From Paenibacillus polymyxa (GTDB lineage: Bacteria > Bacillota > Bacilli > Paenibacillales > Paenibacillaceae), in the NCBI RefSeq assembly GCF_015710975.1, contig NZ_CP049783.1, positions 926,001 through 990,000 of the forward strand: 64,000 bases of DNA, written 5' to 3'. The notes beneath the pieces are model-generated. The model worked only from the letters and a program-made list of their open reading frames with translations. It searched no databases and had not been told where the DNA came from. Made by a program: the position numbers and the translations under genes. This document shows positions 18,380 to 27,252 of this stretch, piece by piece. Numbering within the stretch: position 1 is the first letter of the stretch; each line of letters opens with the position of its first letter.

Positions 18380-19464
18380 TATAATTCCCTCCTTTCCTTA
18401 CGAGCGAGAAAGAGGAAAAAAGGTACTCCGATAAAAGACACCATAATTCCAATAGCTAGCTCCTCCGGTGGATTCGCCATTCTCGCTCCCAAATCAGCCA
18501 GCACTAGCAGCACGGCTCCCAATATTGCAGACAATGGTACGATCTGGCGATAATCCACACCGATCAGCTTGCGAGCAATATGTGGAACGACCAAGCCTAC
18601 AAAGCCGATGGCCCCGGCAGCCGATACGGATAGCCCAGCCAGGACCACCACAGTCAGCAACCCCAACAGCCGGATACGCCGGAGATTTAGTCCCAGGTTC
18701 AATGCTACCTCATCGCCCATTGAAATCAATGAAATGGAGCGTGCGAGCCCCATAGACCAAGCGATCACAATAAGCAAAATCGGCGCAAGAATCTTAAGCT
18801 GCGACCATTTGATTCCGGCAACACCACCCGCATACCAGAAGGCTAGATCCTGACTTAGATCAAAATAAATCGCAATTCCCGAAGTCATGGAACCTAACAA
18901 GGCTGCTGTCACAGCTCCAGACACCGTTAGTCTCATGGGTGTCAGTCCTCCCGGCGCGGATGCCCCCAGCCCGAATACCAGTAAGGTACTCATCAGTGCC
19001 CCCAGGAACGACAATATAATTAACGTCCCATAAGGTAGATCGGGGAAAAAAGCAAAACTCACTGCAACTACAAACATCGCTCCTGCGTTAATGCCCAGCA
19101 CACCTGTATCCCCCAACGGATTGCGTGTAATGCCTTGTATCAGAGAGCCTGCAACCGCCAGGGCAGCCCCAATGATAGCTGCACCGAGTACACGCGGCAA
19201 TCGCAGCTCATGAATGATCCTGTGTGTCATCAGCGAACGATCATAGTGGAATACTGCCGACCACACCGTGCTTACGGTCAGGTCTTTGGCTCCAAAAGAA
19301 ATGGCAGCGAATATGGCCAAGGTCAACAATACAGCAGAAGCTGTAAACAACAACGCCTGCCGAATCCTACCCGCTCGGAGCACCGGACGGGCTACAGAGG
19401 CTACTTCAGGAGCGTTCCTCTCTGTCGAAGCTGTATGTTTGTCCATGCTGTCTTTAGACTGCAT
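18379..19464 (-). CDS. Iron-siderophore ABC permease (FecCD family)
   Basis: This 361-residue protein is the first gene of the siderophore unit. It has a hydrophilic N-terminus of about 30 residues, then the FecCD membrane domain with LPRVLGAAIIGAALAVAGSLIQG, NPLGDTGVLGINAG and GFVGLVVPHIARKL. GGAGGG lies 15 nt before the ATG, which is long spacing; the next Met is five codons on. A perfect Fur box is at 19526-19540. Confidence 0.9.
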   Translation of the reverse strand: MQSKDSMDKHTASTERNAPEVASVARPVLRAGRIRQALLFTASAVLLTLAIFAAISFGAKDLTVSTVWSAVFHYDRSLMTHRIIHELRLPRVLGAAIIGAALAVAGSLIQGITRNPLGDTGVLGINAGAMFVVAVSFAFFPDLPYGTLIILSFLGALMSTLLVFGLGASAPGGLTPMRLTVSGAVTAALLGSMTSGIAIYFDLSQDLAFWYAGGVAGIKWSQLKILAPILLIVIAWSMGLARSISLISMGDEVALNLGLNLRRIRLLGLLTVVVLAGLSVSAAGAIGFVGLVVPHIARKLIGVDYRQIVPLSAILGAVLLVLADLGARMANPPEELAIGIMVSFIGVPFFLFLARKERREL

Positions 19465-19525
19465 TCGGTGAGGTCACTCCCTCCATACCTGAAAGCCACC
19501 ATGGCTCTCATTACGATAACGTCAA

Positions 19526-19540
19526 TGATAATGATTATCA
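19526..19540 (-). promoter_or_regulatory. Fur box upstream of siderophore importer
   Basis: TGATAATGATTATCA is a perfect 7-1-7 inverted repeat identical to the Bacillus Fur core, 62 bp ahead of the first permease start. Repression under iron-replete conditions is expected. Confidence 0.9.
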
Positions 19541-19580
19541 ACTTGATACATAATAGCATGTTTCTATGACATTGCAAGCC

Positions 19581-19614
19581 AAAAACTGTTCCCCCATTAG
19601 GAGGAACAGTTTTT
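19581..19614 (-). terminator. Intrinsic terminator of arabinanase gene
   Basis: On the minus strand AAAAACTGTTCC pairs with GGAACAGTTTTT around a short loop. It is nearly symmetric and could work on both strands. Confidence 0.8.
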
Positions 19615-19663
19615 AGATATACCTATGTGAGATCGCTGTAAATGATTTCAAGTAATCCTCTAT

Positions 19664-20638
19664 TTAATACGTAGGCCAGCCTGCGGAATCCCATTTCAAA
19701 TCACTAATCAGCAGCTTTGGATTTCCGCCATCGGTGGCATCATAGGCATGACGCGCAATCACACTGTTGTTATAGACAGATTGTCCGCCCGGTCCCTTCC
19801 AGCGATCATTCCCCGCATCCAATATCGTTCCACCGCCGTCCATCATGCTTTTTCCGCTCTTGTCCACATATGGCCCAGTGATATTGGTGGAGCGACCATA
19901 AACGATTTTGTAATTACTGTTCACGCCTTTGCAGCAGTTATCAATGGAAGCAAACAGATAATAATAGCCATTGCGGTATGTAACATGCGGTGCTTCCAAA
20001 CCACCAGCTGTACGTCTAGCAATAGAATAAATCTGACCCGTAGGCTTCATCGTATTTTTATCCAGTCGAGTCACTTTCAAGCCCGTATTCCATGAACCGA
20101 AGGAAAGCCACGGGTTACCGGAAGCGTCAATGACCAGATTCGGGTCAATCGCATTATAATCGTCAGAATCCGTTGTACGCAGCACCAGTCCATCATCTCT
20201 CCAGCTTCCTGCGCCAATGCTCGTTGCTGAAGTCAAGCCAATGGCCGAAGTACGAGACCCAAAAGTAGAAATGGAATAGTACACCCACACACGTCCATTG
20301 TACTTTTGAGCATCCGGTGCCCACACATCATTTGGGGTTTGTTTAGGTACATACGATTTCCACCATGATGGCGGCGACAAGAATATTTGCGGCAATCTGT
20401 AAAAATTACGGCCGTCATCTGATCTTTGAACCTGTATTCCCTGTCCTGTGGAGAAAATATACCATGCATTGCCTTCCTTCGTGATGGATGGATCATGTAC
20501 TGCCACATCGCCTGTTAACGCCCAATGCTCGGCCGATGTGGACGGCACCACGGACAGCAACAAAGCAGCCGAAGTTACGGCAGCAAACGCTGTTCGGGCG
20601 AATTTACCCTGTACTGATTTTTTCCATGCTTTCAACAT
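19664..20638 (-). CDS. Secreted endo-1,5-alpha-L-arabinanase, GH43
   Basis: The 324-residue enzyme has a signal peptide (basic start, hydrophobic AFAAVTSAALLLSVV, cleavage near TSA-EH) and a five-bladed GH43 domain. Family catalytic positions are visible: the base Asp in VHDPSITKEG, the pKa-modulating Asp in NAIDPNLVID, and the acid Glu in GLEAPHVTY. Such enzymes cut alpha-1,5-arabinan from plant pectin to arabino-oligosaccharides. It is monocistronic with a likely catabolite-repression site upstream. Confidence 0.92.
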   Translation of the reverse strand: MLKAWKKSVQGKFARTAFAAVTSAALLLSVVPSTSAEHWALTGDVAVHDPSITKEGNAWYIFSTGQGIQVQRSDDGRNFYRLPQIFLSPPSWWKSYVPKQTPNDVWAPDAQKYNGRVWVYYSISTFGSRTSAIGLTSATSIGAGSWRDDGLVLRTTDSDDYNAIDPNLVIDASGNPWLSFGSWNTGLKVTRLDKNTMKPTGQIYSIARRTAGGLEAPHVTYRNGYYYLFASIDNCCKGVNSNYKIVYGRSTNITGPYVDKSGKSMMDGGGTILDAGNDRWKGPGGQSVYNNSVIARHAYDATDGGNPKLLISDLKWDSAGWPTY

Positions 20639-20750
20639 TCTTTCGCACCTCCGAATAAGTATCTTATAATGAGAAATTTGGTGATACGTCTATTACGTTA
20701 GTGTTTTCGCTTATGAAGTTACACATATATTAACCTATTAACTTCATTTT

Positions 20751-20764
20751 TGTAAACGCTTTAT
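20751..20764 (-). promoter_or_regulatory. CcpA cre-like site upstream of arabinanase gene
   Basis: TGTAAACGCTTTAT matches 12 of 14 positions of the cre consensus TGWAANCGNTNWCA. It lies about 113 bp before the arabinanase start. Carbon catabolite repression of a plant-polymer enzyme is expected. Confidence 0.55.
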
Positions 20765-20810
20765 TTCAAATAAAAAGAAATTCATAAACTACGCATAACA
20801 TTGCATATAC

Positions 20811-20834
20811 AAAAAAAAAGAGCCCGTAGGCTCC
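20811..20834 (-). terminator. Intrinsic terminator of ilvA
   Basis: On the minus strand GGAGCC-TACG-GGCTC is followed by nine T residues, immediately after the ilvA stop. Confidence 0.85.
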
Positions 20835-20837
20835 TTG

Positions 20838-22124
20838 TTAGATTAGCATATTAAACAGATTCTCATTTTTGTTTAATTCCGTATATTGAATCCCTTTGCG
20901 ATTCATCCGTTCAATTAAAGGAAGATAGTCCTCCTTGTGGAACAACTCAATGCCGACCAGCGCCGGGCCATTTTCCTTATCATTCTTTTTCGTATACTCA
21001 AACCTTGTGATGTCATCGTCTGGTCCAAGCACATCCTGAAGAAACTCACGCAGTGCCCCTGCTCTTTGCGGGAAATTAACCATGAAATAATGTTTTAGCC
21101 CTTCGTATATCAGGGAGCGTTCCTTAATCTCCTGCATACGATCAATATCGTTATTGCCACCACTGACGATACAGACTACTGTTTTGCCTTGAATCTGCTC
21201 ACGATACAGATCAAGTGCTGCTACAGGCAGCGAGCCCGCAGGCTCCACAACAATCGCATTTTCATTATACAGCGCCAGAATCGCTGTACATGCCTTGCCC
21301 TCCGGTACCTTCACAATATCATCCAAGGTATGTTTACAAATGTCATACGTTAACTGACCCACTCGCTTCACCGCAGCACCGTCAACAAACTTGTCTATTT
21401 GCTCCAGTGTAACGACCTTGTTCAAACGCATCGCTTCCGTCATTGATGCTGCGCCCAGGGGCTCTACGCCGATTACTTTGGTGGTCGGACTCACAGTTTT
21501 AACATATGTGCTTACGCCTGCCGCCAAACCGCCGCCGCCAATCGTCACGAACATATAGTCCGCAGGTGTATCCAGACTCTCCATCACTTCCATCGCAATC
21601 GTACCATTACCCGCGATAATTTTCGGCTGATCGAACGGATGGATGAAGGTCATTCCCTGCTCGCTACACACCTTCATAGCCTCGTCATAAGCATCGTCAA
21701 ATGTATCTCCGGTCAAAATAACCTCTACACTGTCTCCGCCAAAGCGACGTACCTGCTTCACCTTCTGATTAGGCGTTGTGCTCGGCATAAATATTTTACC
21801 GTGGATGCCGAGCGCGTTACATGAAAAAGCCACACCTTGTGCATGATTACCCGCACTCGCACACACGATCCCTTTTTCCATCTGCTCAGGAGTCAAGCTG
21901 CGGATCATGTTGTAAGCTCCACGGATTTTAAAGGACCGCACAACTTGGAGATCCTCTCGTTTCAGATACACATTACAGTTATATTTGGCCGATAGGACGG
22001 CATCCCTCTGTAAAGGTGTACGAACAATCACCTCACGCAGCATATGATGCGCCCGTACAATATCCTCCATGCCAACGGTTGACGCTGTGGCCGGCTCAGT
22101 TTTCTGGGTTTCTGTTGGTTCCAT
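20838..22124 (-). CDS. ilvA: Threonine ammonia-lyase (threonine dehydratase)
   Basis: This 428-residue PLP enzyme deaminates threonine to 2-oxobutyrate, the first step of isoleucine synthesis. The PLP lysine is in VVRSFKIRGAYN, the substrate loop is ASAGNHAQG and the phosphate loop is TIGGGGLAAG. A single ACT-like regulatory domain lies at the C-terminus (about 345-428), as in the shorter Bacillus-type enzymes, which have one rather than two regulatory repeats. I chose the ATG at 22124, with GGAG 5 nt upstream; an upstream TTG at 22193 keeps the frame. No T-box leader was recognised. Confidence 0.92.
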   Translation of the reverse strand: MEPTETQKTEPATASTVGMEDIVRAHHMLREVIVRTPLQRDAVLSAKYNCNVYLKREDLQVVRSFKIRGAYNMIRSLTPEQMEKGIVCASAGNHAQGVAFSCNALGIHGKIFMPSTTPNQKVKQVRRFGGDSVEVILTGDTFDDAYDEAMKVCSEQGMTFIHPFDQPKIIAGNGTIAMEVMESLDTPADYMFVTIGGGGLAAGVSTYVKTVSPTTKVIGVEPLGAASMTEAMRLNKVVTLEQIDKFVDGAAVKRVGQLTYDICKHTLDDIVKVPEGKACTAILALYNENAIVVEPAGSLPVAALDLYREQIQGKTVVCIVSGGNNDIDRMQEIKERSLIYEGLKHYFMVNFPQRAGALREFLQDVLGPDDDITRFEYTKKNDKENGPALVGIELFHKEDYLPLIERMNRKGIQYTELNKNENLFNMLI

Positions 22125-22368
22125 AGGTTCTCCACGCTCCGCCTGAATATTTCTGTATTGAGCATTTTGCATAAATCCCAAGAGCGATTTCAAATCAGTG
22201 ATATATAGATCGAATCGGTTTAGTTCGTCTATATATTAAACTTTTGAGCGTTAGGAATCGAATTATGCAAAGTGCTATATTTGAAATCTTTCAAACATCA
22301 TACCACGTTTACCTATAGCTTGTGCAGTTGATAGTCATGAAAATGAGAATGAAAATCATTGAGTTCAT

Positions 22369-22396
22369 AAAAAAACAGGCCGAGACAATGCCCGGC
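22369..22396 (-). terminator. Intrinsic terminator of sugar ABC operon
   Basis: On the minus strand GGCCGGGC..GTCTCGGCC forms a short GC stem followed by TGTTTTTTT. It lies about 60 bp after the last permease gene. Confidence 0.75.
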
Positions 22397-22456
22397 CCGC
22401 CTTTCCTGACTCTATACATTTCTTGTATTCAGTCGACTCATTCAGCACCGCAATGA

Positions 22457-23296
22457 TTATCCTTTCACCCCGCCTGCAGTCATCCCTTCAATAAAGTAAC
22501 GCTGGAAGAACAGAAACACGACGAGAATCGGCAAAATAGCCAGGACTGAACCGGCAATCAGCACATCATAATTGTTGCCATATGGCGTCAGCAGACTGGA
22601 CAGACCGATTGGCAGTGTCAGCATGTCGTTAGTACGCAATACGATCATCGGCCACAGGAAGTTATTCCAACTGTTCATAGCTTGTAAAATAGCCATTGCC
22701 GCAAAGGCAGGTGCCATCAGAGGCATCATAATCCGCACAAAAATACCATACTCTGAACAGCCGTCAACCCGTGCAGCATCCATAAAGTCCTTGGGTACCC
22801 CGCTTAAATATTGACGGAAGAAAAAGATCGGAATCGGTGCGACGACAAATGGCAAAATCACACCCCATACCGTATTGATCAGCTTCATACCGATCATGAG
22901 TTTGTAAAGTGGCAGCATAATAATTTCTACCGGGATCATCATCACGACCAACACCAGTGTAAAAATCACATTTTTCAGTCTAAAACGATACATCTCCAGG
23001 CCATACCCGACCATCGCGGACAATATCAGACATAACACCGTAAACAAGATAGTAATGACAAGACTATTCCAGTACCATTGAAAATAATCCGTCGTCCCCT
23101 GAAAGATGAACGCATAGTTTTTTAAGGACATGATGGCCCACTCCAGCTTGAGATTCAAGCCGTAGCGCAACAGCTCCGTTGATGGCTTGAATGAGGCAAG
23201 CGTCACGGCAAATAGCGGAAACAGGGCGAACCCGGCAAACAGAATGAACAGGACAACGAGAAATGCAGATAACGGGCCTTTTTGTTTCTGAGCCAT
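22457..23296 (-). CDS. Carbohydrate ABC permease (MalG type)
   Basis: A 279-residue membrane protein with six predicted helices and the EAA coupling motif DAARVDGCSEYGIFVRIMMP. It belongs to the MalG/CUT1 group and ends the three-gene sugar importer. AAGGAGG lies about 8 nt upstream of its ATG and there is a 3-bp gap to the preceding permease. The cluster lacks an ATPase, which in CUT1 systems of Firmicutes is often the shared MsmX-type protein. Confidence 0.9.
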   Translation of the reverse strand: MAQKQKGPLSAFLVVLFILFAGFALFPLFAVTLASFKPSTELLRYGLNLKLEWAIMSLKNYAFIFQGTTDYFQWYWNSLVITILFTVLCLILSAMVGYGLEMYRFRLKNVIFTLVLVVMMIPVEIIMLPLYKLMIGMKLINTVWGVILPFVVAPIPIFFFRQYLSGVPKDFMDAARVDGCSEYGIFVRIMMPLMAPAFAAMAILQAMNSWNNFLWPMIVLRTNDMLTLPIGLSSLLTPYGNNYDVLIAGSVLAILPILVVFLFFQRYFIEGMTAGGVKG

Positions 23297-23299
23297 CGC

Positions 23300-24262
23300 T
23301 TAATCCTCCTTCCGAAACATGCCAAAAAATTTGAGCTGGATCAGGTTCAGTACTAATGTGAATACGAGCAATACAATACCCACCGCTGCTCCAAAGCCCA
23401 TGCTGTTCTGTTCCAGACCTTGGCGATAGAGATAGCCAACGATCGTCAATCCAATATCATTCGGAGAGTTGTTTCCGTTCCACAGCATATAGCTCTCGGT
23501 GAACATGGACAATCCGGCATAAATACTGATCGTAAATACGTAGATTGTCACGGGTTTTAGCATAGGAATCGTAATCCGCCAAAATGAATCAAAGCGGCTT
23601 GCCCCATCGATCTGAGCAGCTTCATACAACTCGGGAGGAATGTTCTGTAACCCCGACATGTAGTACAGCATGTTTACCCCCAGCCATCTCCATAAGGCCA
23701 GCACGATCAACGCTAAAAAGCCGGTGTTCGCATTCATTAGCCATTTGTAAGGCTCAAGACCGAATATCCCCAACAGGGAGTTCATCAGCGAGCCATCCAA
23801 TTCCCCGAACATGAGTCGGAAGATTGTTCCTGCTACCACCACTGAGGTAAGTGCGGGTATGAACATTACGGAACGAAACAGCCCTCTACCCGGCATTTTA
23901 GGCGAATTTAGCAATACCGCCAGTACCAGTGGCAGAGGAATCAACACGACCAGTGTAAGCAGCGTGTACAGGACACTGTTCAATATTGCTTTTCCAAATG
24001 TAGGATTCATTAAATCCTTATAATTTTCCAGGCCAACATAAGTTGTTATCCCAGGCAAGACTTCCTGAAAGCTCATAATGACCGTCGAGATGACCGGATA
24101 CGCAAAAAACAGCGCAAAGGACAGTAAAAATGGAAGGACAAATACATACGGTGCCGTACGACTGGAATGAATAAAGCGGCTCCATTGGCTTCTGGTCGGA
24201 CGCTGAGTTTTTGGCGGCTGACCTGTCGGTACATTAGCGTTCGTATGAACGGGCGTTGCCAT
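23300..24262 (-). CDS. Carbohydrate ABC permease (MalF type)
   Basis: This 320-residue membrane protein has a cytosolic N-terminus of about 35 residues, six helices and the EAA motif EAAQIDGASRFDSFWRITIP. It pairs with the MalG-type permease encoded downstream. The ATG at 24262 has GGGAG 8 nt upstream; a GTG three codons earlier (24271) is too close to the ribosome site. It lies 27 bp after the binding-protein gene. Confidence 0.9.
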   Translation of the reverse strand: MATPVHTNANVPTGQPPKTQRPTRSQWSRFIHSSRTAPYVFVLPFLLSFALFFAYPVISTVIMSFQEVLPGITTYVGLENYKDLMNPTFGKAILNSVLYTLLTLVVLIPLPLVLAVLLNSPKMPGRGLFRSVMFIPALTSVVVAGTIFRLMFGELDGSLMNSLLGIFGLEPYKWLMNANTGFLALIVLALWRWLGVNMLYYMSGLQNIPPELYEAAQIDGASRFDSFWRITIPMLKPVTIYVFTISIYAGLSMFTESYMLWNGNNSPNDIGLTIVGYLYRQGLEQNSMGFGAAVGIVLLVFTLVLNLIQLKFFGMFRKED

Positions 24263-24289
24263 GAATCTCACTCCCTTTCCTGTTGGGGT

Positions 24290-25582
24290 CTATCTCAGTT
24301 CATCTGCTAGCTCATGCAGCACCGTGGCTGGATCTTCGCCACTCTGTAGTGTCCGATAAAGTATTTTATTACGTACAGCACTGGCGATGTCAGGCGTTTT
24401 CGGTCCAATATGCACCGCATTGATTTCATCTTTTACTTCGATCAGCGTATCAAAAATATTCGTTCCGAAATAATCCGTAAATTTATTTTTGGCTTTGGCT
24501 TCCGGCATAGTCCACACTTCACTGCGGATGGGATCAAACCCTAGTTGCTTCCAAATCTCCACATTCCCTTGCTTGGACAGCTTGGCAAAGGCTAGAAAAC
24601 GCATCGCCAAATCCTGGTGCTTCGATTGGTTCGTGACTACCGTTCCGGTCCCGCCCATACCTGCTGAGCGATAGCCGCCTTTTTCCCACGCCGGCATCGG
24701 TCTAATGATGACTTTTCCTTTCAAGTCAGGCATGTAATCCGTAAAACGTCCCATATACCACATCGGCATCCACACTGAAGCGGCCCCGCCTTTGTTCATA
24801 AACCCGTAGTATTCCTCCATATGATGCCCGCCACCCGGTGCGGGAATAGCGATTTTGTCTTTTATCATCTGTTGGAGAAACTCAAGTGTTTTAATATTGG
24901 TTTCGTTATCCAGCGTCAACTCGCCCTTGTCATCCAAAAAATCTGAATTTTGCTGGGAGATCATCGGCCAGTAGCTCCACAGGTCATTGGTCTCCAAGGT
25001 CGCCATCGGCTTGCCCGTTTTGGCCAGCACTTGCTTGCCAGCAGCAGCGTAGTCTGCCCAGGTAACGATGGAATCCGGGTCTACCCCCGCCTGATCCATA
25101 ATCTCTTTATTGTAATACATCACTTCGGCTCCAACGTGAAAGTCAATGCCGTAATACTTACCGTCTTTGCCGTAAATCTGTACTCTGGAAGGCACAATGT
25201 TATTGATCTCAGGGTCAATCACCGGATTGAGCGGGACCAATTGCGGTATTCCTTTGAGGAAATTACCAATTTTGTTGACCTCAATATCCGCGATATCTGG
25301 CGCTCCCACCCCTGATTGCAACGCAATCGAGAGCTTGCTGTGGTGGTTGTCATAAGGAAATGTATTCGCTTTCAAATTAATCAATTCATCAGGGTGCTGT
25401 TGGTTCCATTGGTCAGCCATTTGCAGAAAAAACTTCTCATGCAGTTCATTGAATGTCCATAATACAAGTTCTGTTCCCGGCCCATCCTTTTCATCAGTCT
25501 TGAAAGAACAACCTTGCAGCAGTCCAGCCATCAAAACCACCGCCATAAGCATCAAAGCCATGCTTTTTCTTCGCAGCAGCAT
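24290..25582 (-). CDS. Carbohydrate ABC substrate-binding lipoprotein
   Basis: The 430-residue lipoprotein has a signal with lipobox LLQGC near residue 25 and a type-1 extracellular solute-binding fold (ELVLWTFNELHEKFF..., ADYAAAGKQVLAKTGKP). It delivers an oligosaccharide to the two downstream permeases. The sugar cannot be read from sequence. The ATG at 25582 was chosen because GGGGG is 6 nt upstream; the frame extends six codons further. Confidence 0.88.
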   Translation of the reverse strand: MLLRRKSMALMLMAVVLMAGLLQGCSFKTDEKDGPGTELVLWTFNELHEKFFLQMADQWNQQHPDELINLKANTFPYDNHHSKLSIALQSGVGAPDIADIEVNKIGNFLKGIPQLVPLNPVIDPEINNIVPSRVQIYGKDGKYYGIDFHVGAEVMYYNKEIMDQAGVDPDSIVTWADYAAAGKQVLAKTGKPMATLETNDLWSYWPMISQQNSDFLDDKGELTLDNETNIKTLEFLQQMIKDKIAIPAPGGGHHMEEYYGFMNKGGAASVWMPMWYMGRFTDYMPDLKGKVIIRPMPAWEKGGYRSAGMGGTGTVVTNQSKHQDLAMRFLAFAKLSKQGNVEIWKQLGFDPIRSEVWTMPEAKAKNKFTDYFGTNIFDTLIEVKDEINAVHIGPKTPDIASAVRNKILYRTLQSGEDPATVLHELADELR

Positions 25583-25621
25583 ATCCTTCCCCCTTCGCAT
25601 GATGAAATCCTAATTCGTAAA

Positions 25622-25635
25622 TGATTGCGCTTTCT
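25622..25635 (-). promoter_or_regulatory. CcpA cre-like site at sugar ABC operon
   Basis: On the minus strand AGAAAGCGCAATCA matches 12 of 14 positions of TGWAANCGNTNWCA. It lies 40 bp before the binding-protein start, a position suited to blocking transcription. Confidence 0.45.
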
Positions 25636-25765
25636 TTTATTATTTAACATCAATACAAATTAGTTTACAACAATATTATTCAAAAAAATTTGTTTTTGTG
25701 TAAAACAGATCTCATTGCATTATAGGGGGAAAATGAATTGGATGGGAATATGATGATTTCTGCAT

Positions 25766-25807
25766 AAAAAAACGACCCAACTCCAATTGAAACTCGGAGT
25801 TGGGTCG
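25766..25807 (-). terminator. Intrinsic terminator of tlp
   Basis: On the minus strand CGACCCAACTCC pairs with GGAGTTGGGTCG, followed by seven T residues, just after the tlp stop. Confidence 0.9.
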
Positions 25808-25818
25808 CGCTATGTTAA

Positions 25819-26043
25819 CTACTCTTGCGAATGTGCTGCTTCGTCTTTCACTTCTTCTCGAAATGATCTAATACTTTGTTTACGACGATTATTTTTTTCT
25901 TCGATCTGCTGACGCTCCTCATTGCTGATTTCAGAGGAAAATTCGTTTAGATATCCTTCAGCCTCATGAAGATTCTGCAATGTATTCTGAATATTTTGTT
26001 GCAAATGCTCCACATTATCTGCTCGATTATCCGGTTTTGCCAT
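25819..26043 (-). CDS. tlp: Small acid-soluble spore protein, Tlp family
   Basis: A 74-residue, highly charged, cysteine-free helical protein. The pattern PDNRADNVEHLQQNIQNTL near the start and EEKNNRRKQSIRSFREEVKDE near the end matches the Tlp family of minor spore proteins in Bacillus. Such proteins are made in the forespore. It is monocistronic with a GGAGG site 7-8 nt upstream. It supports an endospore-forming host. Confidence 0.85.
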   Translation of the reverse strand: MAKPDNRADNVEHLQQNIQNTLQNLHEAEGYLNEFSSEISNEERQQIEEKNNRRKQSIRSFREEVKDEAAHSQE

Positions 26044-26116
26044 CGGTTTGACGCCTCCTAATCATAGAATCGCTCACTAGAGCGCTAAACCGTAGCTTGA
26101 TCGTTATCGAGTTATT

Positions 26117-26728
26117 TTATACATTAAAATGCTTTCCAAACCATCGGCCTGCGGCTTCGGCTTCAGTGCGAGTCAATTGATGACCATTGCGTTCCAAGTA
26201 GGCTTCTACCTGTGCTCCGGCCCCTTCCAGCAGGGCTTGCAGCTCCTGAGATTCCACCGCTGGAACAATCGGGTCATTTTCACCGGAAGACAGAAATACA
26301 GGGACACCGTTCAAGTCCGGCAGTTCCAGCCCTCGCAATGGCACCATAGCATGATGGAGAATGGCCCCACGTAGCGCTTTTGCATCATGGAAGAGCATAC
26401 TGGCTGCTATGTTGGCTCCATTGGAATAGCCCAGAGCCACCACGTTGTTACGGTCAAAATCATATTGCTCTGCAGCTGAATCAACAAATTCGCTTAGTTC
26501 TTTGGTACGGAATACGAGATCCTCAATGTCGAACACACCCTCTGCCAAACGGCGAAAGAAGCGCGGCATTCCATTTTCCAGCACATTACCTCTCACACCT
26601 AAGACAGATGCGCCTGGTGCAACCAAATCAGCCAATGGTAGCAAGTCTTGTTCATTCCCACCGGTACCGTGCAACAGCAAAATAACCGGAGCTTGCGGAT
26701 CATTTCCTTTACGAAAGACGTGTTTCAT
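26117..26728 (-). CDS. Phospholipase/carboxylesterase family hydrolase
   Basis: This 203-residue alpha/beta hydrolase belongs to the short carboxylesterase/phospholipase group. The oxyanion loop is LLLHGTGGNEQDLLPLA, the nucleophile elbow is GYSNGAN, the acid is in SSGENDPIVP and the His is in GHQLTRTE. Bacillus relatives (YtpA/MhqD-like) are often linked to quinone stress, but no such site is visible here. The ATG at 26728 has GGAGGGA 6 nt upstream; the frame extends six codons further. Confidence 0.87.
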   Translation of the reverse strand: MKHVFRKGNDPQAPVILLLHGTGGNEQDLLPLADLVAPGASVLGVRGNVLENGMPRFFRRLAEGVFDIEDLVFRTKELSEFVDSAAEQYDFDRNNVVALGYSNGANIAASMLFHDAKALRGAILHHAMVPLRGLELPDLNGVPVFLSSGENDPIVPAVESQELQALLEGAGAQVEAYLERNGHQLTRTEAEAAGRWFGKHFNV

Positions 26729-26859
26729 ATCTATTCCCTCCTCCAATTAACTTTAAATTAAGAATCTTATTTTTGTATAATTTGATTATAGCCCATTTCA
26801 CTGCTTTATACAAACATAATTGACCTCGTTAATTTTTTCTAAAATGATGTCTTGTTCCA

Positions 26860-26925
26860 TTGACATGTAGTATAGCTTTATTTTACTATGTGATTAGATA
26901 TTTAGAGAATTATCTAAATATCTAA
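26860..26925 (+). promoter_or_regulatory. Promoter and 13-bp inverted-repeat operator of sdpR-like gene
   Basis: A TTGACA -35 (26860-26865) and TACTAT -10 (26884-26889) are 18 bp apart. Just downstream, TTAGATATTTAGA (26894-26906) and TCTAAATATCTAA (26913-26925) form a perfect 13-bp inverted repeat with a 6-bp spacer. Repressor bound there would cover the start of transcription, which fits autorepression by the ArsR-type protein. Confidence 0.8.
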
Positions 26926-26940
26926 AGGAGTGAGCAAACT

Positions 26941-27252
26941 TTGAATGATGCCTTCAAAGCCTTGGCTGATCCGACCCGGCGCAAAATATTGCAGCTTTTG
27001 AAAGAGAAAAGCATGAGCGCGGGCGACGTCGCTGAGCATTTTCAAATCAGCAAGCCCAGCATATCCCACCATCTGAATTTGCTGAAGCAGGCGGGGCTTG
27101 TGCTGGATGAGCGACAGGGGCAAAGCATTATTTACACCTTGCATACAACAGTTGTGGCGGATGTCATCGGCTGGATGTTCAGTATCGCCCAATCGGATGC
27201 CCCTGTAAAACCAACTTCGAATGATATTAAGGATACGGAGGGGTCTGAATGA
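26941..27252 (+). CDS. ArsR-family autorepressor (SdpR-like)
   Basis: The 103-residue winged-helix protein starts at a TTG with AAAGGAGTGA upstream. It has FKALADPTRRKILQLLKEKSM and the recognition region AEHFQISKPSISHHLNLLKQAGLV. It lacks the cysteine metal site of arsenic sensors. Together with the SdpI-like gene that overlaps it (ATGA), it matches the B. subtilis SdpR-SdpI immunity/regulator pair, where membrane SdpI sequesters SdpR. No SdpC toxin gene is nearby. Confidence 0.88.
   Translation: MNDAFKALADPTRRKILQLLKEKSMSAGDVAEHFQISKPSISHHLNLLKQAGLVLDERQGQSIIYTLHTTVVADVIGWMFSIAQSDAPVKPTSNDIKDTEGSE

Noticed and set aside
22344..22358. Fur-like box between the sugar ABC operon and ilvA
   Set aside because: TGAGAATGAAAATCA matches only 11 of 14 defined positions, and neither neighbour is an iron gene; probably AT-rich background.
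22125..22368. T-box leader for ilvA
   Set aside because: No specifier loop, T-box sequence or antiterminator could be recognised.
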